64,000 nt of DNA, taken from contig OW285188.1 in NCBI GenBank assembly GCA_935421135.1, positions 8,288,733 through 8,352,732 of the forward strand. Reading direction: 5' to 3'. Below, piece after piece: positions 59,695 through 64,000 of this stretch (position 1 is the first letter of the stretch; the number at the start of each line of letters is the position of its first letter). The position numbers were made by a program, and so were the translations under genes. The DNA comes from Bugulina stolonifera (taxonomy: Eukaryota > Bryozoa > Gymnolaemata > Cheilostomatida > Bugulidae). Under the pieces are notes generated by a model. That model did not search any database and had not been told where the DNA came from. It worked only from the letters and a program-made list of their open reading frames with translations.

Positions 59695-59961
59695 AAACTC
59701 ACCAGGCTTATACTCCTCGGCCACTGCCAGGTGCCAGTGCTGGCCAGCTCCCTGTGAGAAAAGGCCCAGATGGCATGGCATTTTTTGGCAGTGGTTGAGA
59801 AGTTCCCTCGAAGCCATGGTGGCTTGCATGACCCCAAAGACTTTTATGAGTCACAGGAGCAATTATGGCTGGATGCTCTTCCTAACACCTCCGTAACCAA
59901 GATTTAAACCTGGAACCTTCAGCATGAAAGTTCATCCTTCTAACCACTAAACCACGGCTGC
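59695..59961 (-). mobile_element. tRNA-derived SINE
   Basis: On the minus strand the head starts GCAGCCGTGGTTTAGTGG (A box) and has GGTTTAAATCT as B box about 55 bases later, followed by GGAAGAGCATCCAGCCATAA, the core word shared with the SINE at 5545-5700. The body extends to about 59695. The 3' end is approximate. Confidence 0.75.
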
Positions 59962-60069
59962 TCTCTATACATGTAGCTATGTAGGCTGTAGCTATGAAAT
60001 ATAGTGAACTACTAGGTAAAAATGAAATAAAAGTCATGCTCTAGTGAGATTCGAACCTGTGTCCTTATT

Positions 60070-60570
60070 ATTGTTATAACTAAAATTGGGGGTTTTGGTA
60101 TAGTCAGTTATAACATTTAATTGGAGCCAAAGTACTTCGGACTCACCAGCTGTACGTAGTGTGTAGTGGTAGTACGCGGTCTGTAGGTCCTTTTGTCAGC
60201 ACCTTGATCTCCAATGTAGTAAGCTGTGTGGCATAGGTTCTGGTTCTGTGGTCTAGGATGTAGCGGGGTCGACTCTATTCCAAGGTCTACAACGAGATAG
60301 TTGTTCTGCATATATCCTTGCTCCTTAGTACACATTGATATGAGTTACTGGGTAGCATACGATCCACCTACACTCCACACTGTTGTAGTTTAGTTTAGTT
60401 TTTAGTGTTTTTGTTTTAGTGTTTTATTGGTTTATATTTGGTTTTCTATTTGGTAGTTTTTCTTTCATTTTCATGTTTTCCACTAGCTTATATATTTGTG
60501 TAATATGTATGTGTAACGTTTATGTCGTCGTCCACTCTTGTCACTGTGTGACTTATCTACATGTATGTTG
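60070..60570 (-). mobile_element. Unknown repeat family B, copy 2
   Basis: Inverted relative to copy 1 (21850-23302) and uninterrupted. Its minus strand has an open frame 60117-60335 with NNYLVVDLGIESTPLHPRPQ and YYIGDQGADKRTYRPRTTTT, ending GSN before a stop. The peptide is similar to copy 1. A sequence at 60027-60060 has a tRNA B-box-like GGTTCGAATCTC on the minus strand, probably another small relic. Confidence 0.6.
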
Positions 60571-62143
60571 ACAGTCTATACTGCTGTCTCTCCATGCCTC
60601 ATTTTCACAGTCTACTCTAGGTCTCTGTCTATCTATCTCTCTACTGAGACTGAGACAGTGTAGGTACTCCTCTCCTATATACCTGTCTGTCCTGTCCTAT
60701 CTACAGTCAGCCAATCAATTTTAGTGAGGAGTTATATTCTCTTAAGTGCGCAAGAGTGGACAACTCTTAAATATACCAATTGTCACTATTTTCATGCAGC
60801 ATTATTAGCCATTGGCTACACTTCTAACATGCCAGATAAAACTGAGCAGCGAGTGACTATAAGTTTATGATTACTGATTAGTAGTTACAGTTACAGCCAG
60901 GGCCAGTCACCATACTTGCCAAGGAGCAGGAGCAGAAAATCTGGACTTTTTGGCTCAAAATCCCTGGACAAGCACCAGAATCCCTAGACATAGCTTGGGT
61001 GTACATTATTTGAAGGAAACTTATCAATGAAAAGTATCCAATTGTCAATTTTAGTGTTATTTAGTGGCTTGTAAGATATTTTCTTCAATGTAAATGACTT
61101 ATTCTAGGTTGTATCTTGTGTTTTATGAGGTTTGGTAACATTTTCACCATACATAAAAAATCAGGACAGCTGGAAAAACAGTAGGGACAGGCACAAAAAC
61201 CAGGGGGTGTCCTGACAAAATCTGGACACTTGGCAAGTATGCCAGTCACAATTGATTTACAATGCTCATCTATCAATCGTTCTCCAAGCAATTATGTAGG
61301 AGTTGCTTACCCACATACATTTAGTGACGAAAATGTGCGGTTTAATTGCGCGTCCTCCATATGTCGTTCAACTGCACTATTTCGAATAGCAGCTTCTTAA
61401 ACCAAGCGGGCGGAGTAGTTGCACATTAGTTTAGAGCGGTAAATGAATTTCTAAGTTACGATCATTATTCTGTACTCATTTATGATTACTTATTTTTAAT
61501 TTATTAATTTACTGTTTAATTAAAATTAATACTTTTTTACGATCAGCCAACTATCTAGCTACAGATTTGAATGTTCATGTTATCTCTATAAATATTAGCG
61601 TTGGTTGCAAAGCACTGGCACTCAGTCGGACTATCTGTTAGTGGCCGAGTTAAAGACTCAGTCACTCAAAGGTATGGCCAGCCTGCCATTTTTTAAGGCA
61701 GGCTTAACATAACTGGTCCCTTCGAATCGTACCTTATGTTAGCTTGACTGCTCTCTAGAGATGTTTGCAAGTTTTATTTTCATTTGGAAACGGAAGTTTC
61801 CATGGCCAACCCTTAATTGTGACTCCTATACTCTATAGAGTAAGAAACGTTACTCTATTAGAGTCCTGCAAGCAACTCAGAAAACTAGAAAATTGGAACT
61901 TTTAATGCTTATTTGTCTCCCATGGACGCATATGAGCGAACTTGGACATGAAATACTGATATGCAATTTTTTTGAAGTACCCGCAGCGCCATGTGGGATA
62001 TTAGATCACTTATATCCAATGTATTAATACTGTTGATTCTAGTCATAAAATGCCGCGAAAATGGAGGCATCTTGATAGATTGAAATTTAGTTAATCCAAA
62101 TATCATCTGCTCACACTGGTTATTCACTGCTTTTCAATTTTAG
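60571..62143. other. Upstream region of the SANTA-like gene, no other gene seen
   Basis: Contains a tRNA-like relic at about 61635-61745 (TGGCCGAGTTAAAGACTCAG and CCTTCGAATCG) that does not fold as a proper tRNA by eye. If the exon at 62144 is not the first, upstream exons or a promoter would be here, but none could be fixed. Confidence 0.4.
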
Positions 62144-63884
62144 AAGTTAATCAACATGCACGACCTGTATCGCTATAGAGTTGTCAAACTTGCTGATGGC
62201 AGAAGAATTTTGGAAGGCTTCAAAGGAAGGTATCTTATTTTACTGTGCTCTTCTGAGCAATCCTTGTTTTCACATTTCCATTTTTCTATATTCAACTTGG
62301 CAATTTACAGTCTCATAACCCCACTGTCCCTAACACTAAGCCAGCTGCACAACGACATGAGCAGCCGTTTGGTAACTCCCTCTCTACCTTTAATGTAGGC
62401 CTAAAGATATTTAACTATTTGGTTTGCGCCACACACTCATTAGCCCACTATTTTAGAGCAAAAAGTTTGTAGTCGGCTTCTAGCAGACATCAAATAGAAG
62501 AGCATCTAAGATCTGCATTGTTTTTCTAGTGCTACCGGACCGTTTTGGCGGACCAGTGTAATAAAGGAAATTACTCAAGGTATTGCAACGACGGCTAGTG
62601 GCCAGAATTATCGCCTCATTGATCAAGACATAAAGTAGGTAAAATATTGTTAAGCAGAGTATGTCAAATGCAGATGGTTGTCACTGATAAATAATGCATT
62701 TACATACTATGCCAATGGAAGTCTTCTGACATGGGCAGGTGATTGTTACCAATGTATAGAATTTCGTGGCGTTTCACATGTCAAACAGCACAGTGGTTGT
62801 ATATAAACTATACTATATCTTCAACCAAGTAACTGTATTATTACCTATTCTTCCAGTGACGATACTGAAAGTGTAGTGAGTCACTATATAGACAAGTCAG
62901 ACTACAGTGATGTCCAATCTGTTCAGACTAAGACTCCCAGTCACATTCGAAGGCCACGGTATGTTCATACGCCCGTTATCTCTAGCCACGGAACATAGGC
63001 TAGGATGCATGCGTGTATATTGTAGTAGGACACTGGGCATACAGTGCATGTATCCTATCACTTGGTCCATAGCAATGCAGAACAGGCTGACTAACATTTC
63101 CAGCTGCTACCCCACATTGAATATCAGTTTAGAGATCATGGTTTTATTATAGAGGTGCTATATTTGTGTCTATGCAGGAATTCACAAAGCATATCTCATG
63201 TGATACCAGATGAGATAAGTTCTATTGGCTGTGAAGTGAGAGCACATGAGAGTACTCCAATTGCACGCTCGGCAAAAAAGGTGCCATCAGCAGCTGCACA
63301 AGCATATACACCTCAAAGGTCCCCTCTGTAAGTAAACTAGATAGGTGTACTAGGCACAGCAAATGGAGTCAATAATTGGTATTGGGTGCTCATTGTTTTG
63401 AAACCGATCTAGACACCTGGGCTTGATTGCCTATCTTCCTCTATAGTCTAGAGCATGCCCTTAATGTGGAATGTTTTAGAGCATTTACACACACTTGTCT
63501 GTTGGTGTCAAATAGTTCAAATTGTGCCTGTTAGCTCTCCAGTAGATACACTGATAGTGTATTAGCCTTAAGTTCTAAACGTGTATTTAGAGTAGCCCAG
63601 AGTCCCAGTGTACAGAAAGCTTATATGGAAGAGATTGAGAACTATTTTGAAGGAATAAAATGGGTGAATCAATCTCAGCGTCGGCTAGAGCAACTATTTG
63701 ATCAAGTTCACTCCAGTAACACTTCATTGTCCACAAGAACAGATACACAAGAGGAACTCCTTGACCAAACCCAGAAACTATCTGTGGAATCTTGGCTAAA
63801 TGAACATGGTGGCGACGGTCCCACCACATCTGGAACTCACCCCGAACAGACTAATGATGACTCAATCCCCCATCAGAAGGCAAG
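62144..63884 (+). CDS. SANTA-domain-like protein, N-terminal exons, partial
   Basis: Five exons in perfect phase: 62144-62229 (ATG at 62156), 62530-62634, 62857-62958, 63178-63327 and 63591-63884, all with AG acceptors and GT donors; the next donor is at 63885. The first two exons encode a compact domain: YRYRVVKLADGRRILEGFKG, then GPFWRTSVIKEITQG, then TTASGQNYRLID. This fits the SANTA pattern (G...W.TS.I....T.SG..Y.L), found in KNL2/Mis18-binding proteins that act in CENP-A loading at centromeres. The remaining exons are polar and low-complexity (Ser/Thr/Gln-rich, e.g. SVVSHYIDKSDYSDVQS and a helical YMEEIENYFEGIKWVNQSQR), as expected for a disordered linker. The first exon may be preceded by a 5' UTR intron. 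The gene runs off the right edge. The SANTA call is by eye and not certain; the exons are. Confidence 0.7.
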
Positions 63885-64000
63885 GTTGGTCTTTACTACC
63901 ACTTAGTTCTATGCAGCGCTAGTTTGTTATTTGAAATTAAATTCCCAACTACATTTATTCTAATCTCAAACAATCATGAAGTAAAAATTTGAATTAAATT

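Noticed and set aside
60027..60070. A tRNA gene suggested by GGTTCGAATCTC
   Set aside because: Only a B-box-like half is present and no cloverleaf with a matching acceptor stem is visible.
61635..61745. A tRNA-Leu/Ser-like gene
   Set aside because: A-box-like and B-box-like words exist, but spacing and stems do not pair properly; probably a SINE relic.

Overview
This is eukaryotic, animal-type DNA: visibly AT-rich, with short exons bounded by GT/AG introns, large intergenic stretches full of transposon relics, and a very frequent acatgta word. A multi-exon MRP-type ABC transporter and a SANTA-like (centromere-protein) gene point to a metazoan. A marine invertebrate such as a demosponge would fit, but that is an inference from style, not a proof. 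No bacterial, phage, CRISPR or plasmid features are present.

Layout. 1-271: 3' end of a decayed non-LTR retrotransposon. 535-8205 (minus): first ten recognisable exons of an ABCC5-like transporter, running off the left edge before its first nucleotide-binding domain; its introns hold an 8/11-bp composite minisatellite, a tRNA-derived SINE and MITEs. 7498-10488 (plus): a possible small four-exon gene on the opposite strand, with a 92-copy 15-bp minisatellite in its last intron. 10901-11800: a 0.9-kb hAT-like element with a perfect 8-bp target duplication. 15488-21830: a decayed hAT transposon of the KIAA1586-like type, split by a 2.95-kb element that is almost entirely inverted repeat. 21850-23300 and 60070-60570: two copies of an unknown repeat, the first split by a hAT-type element. 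25422-26534: candidate exons of an unrecognised gene. 32858-35760 (minus): pol region of a broken Ty3/Gypsy-type retrotransposon. 37571-39731 and 42720-44900: a SINE and solo LTRs of two families.

40480-45300 and 54965-59530 are two diverged direct copies of a segment carrying an unrecognised multi-exon gene with different lesions in each copy. Between them, 49118-54950 is a large imperfect palindrome with a MULE transposase C-terminus on its arms and several nested inverted repeats. 62144-63884 (plus): five well-phased exons of a SANTA-domain-like gene that continues past the right edge.

The two most secure host genes are the ABC transporter (a membrane exporter) and the SANTA-like gene (possible centromere function). 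Most of the rest is mobile DNA in several layers, and for several insertions the order can be read from empty-site copies elsewhere in the window.
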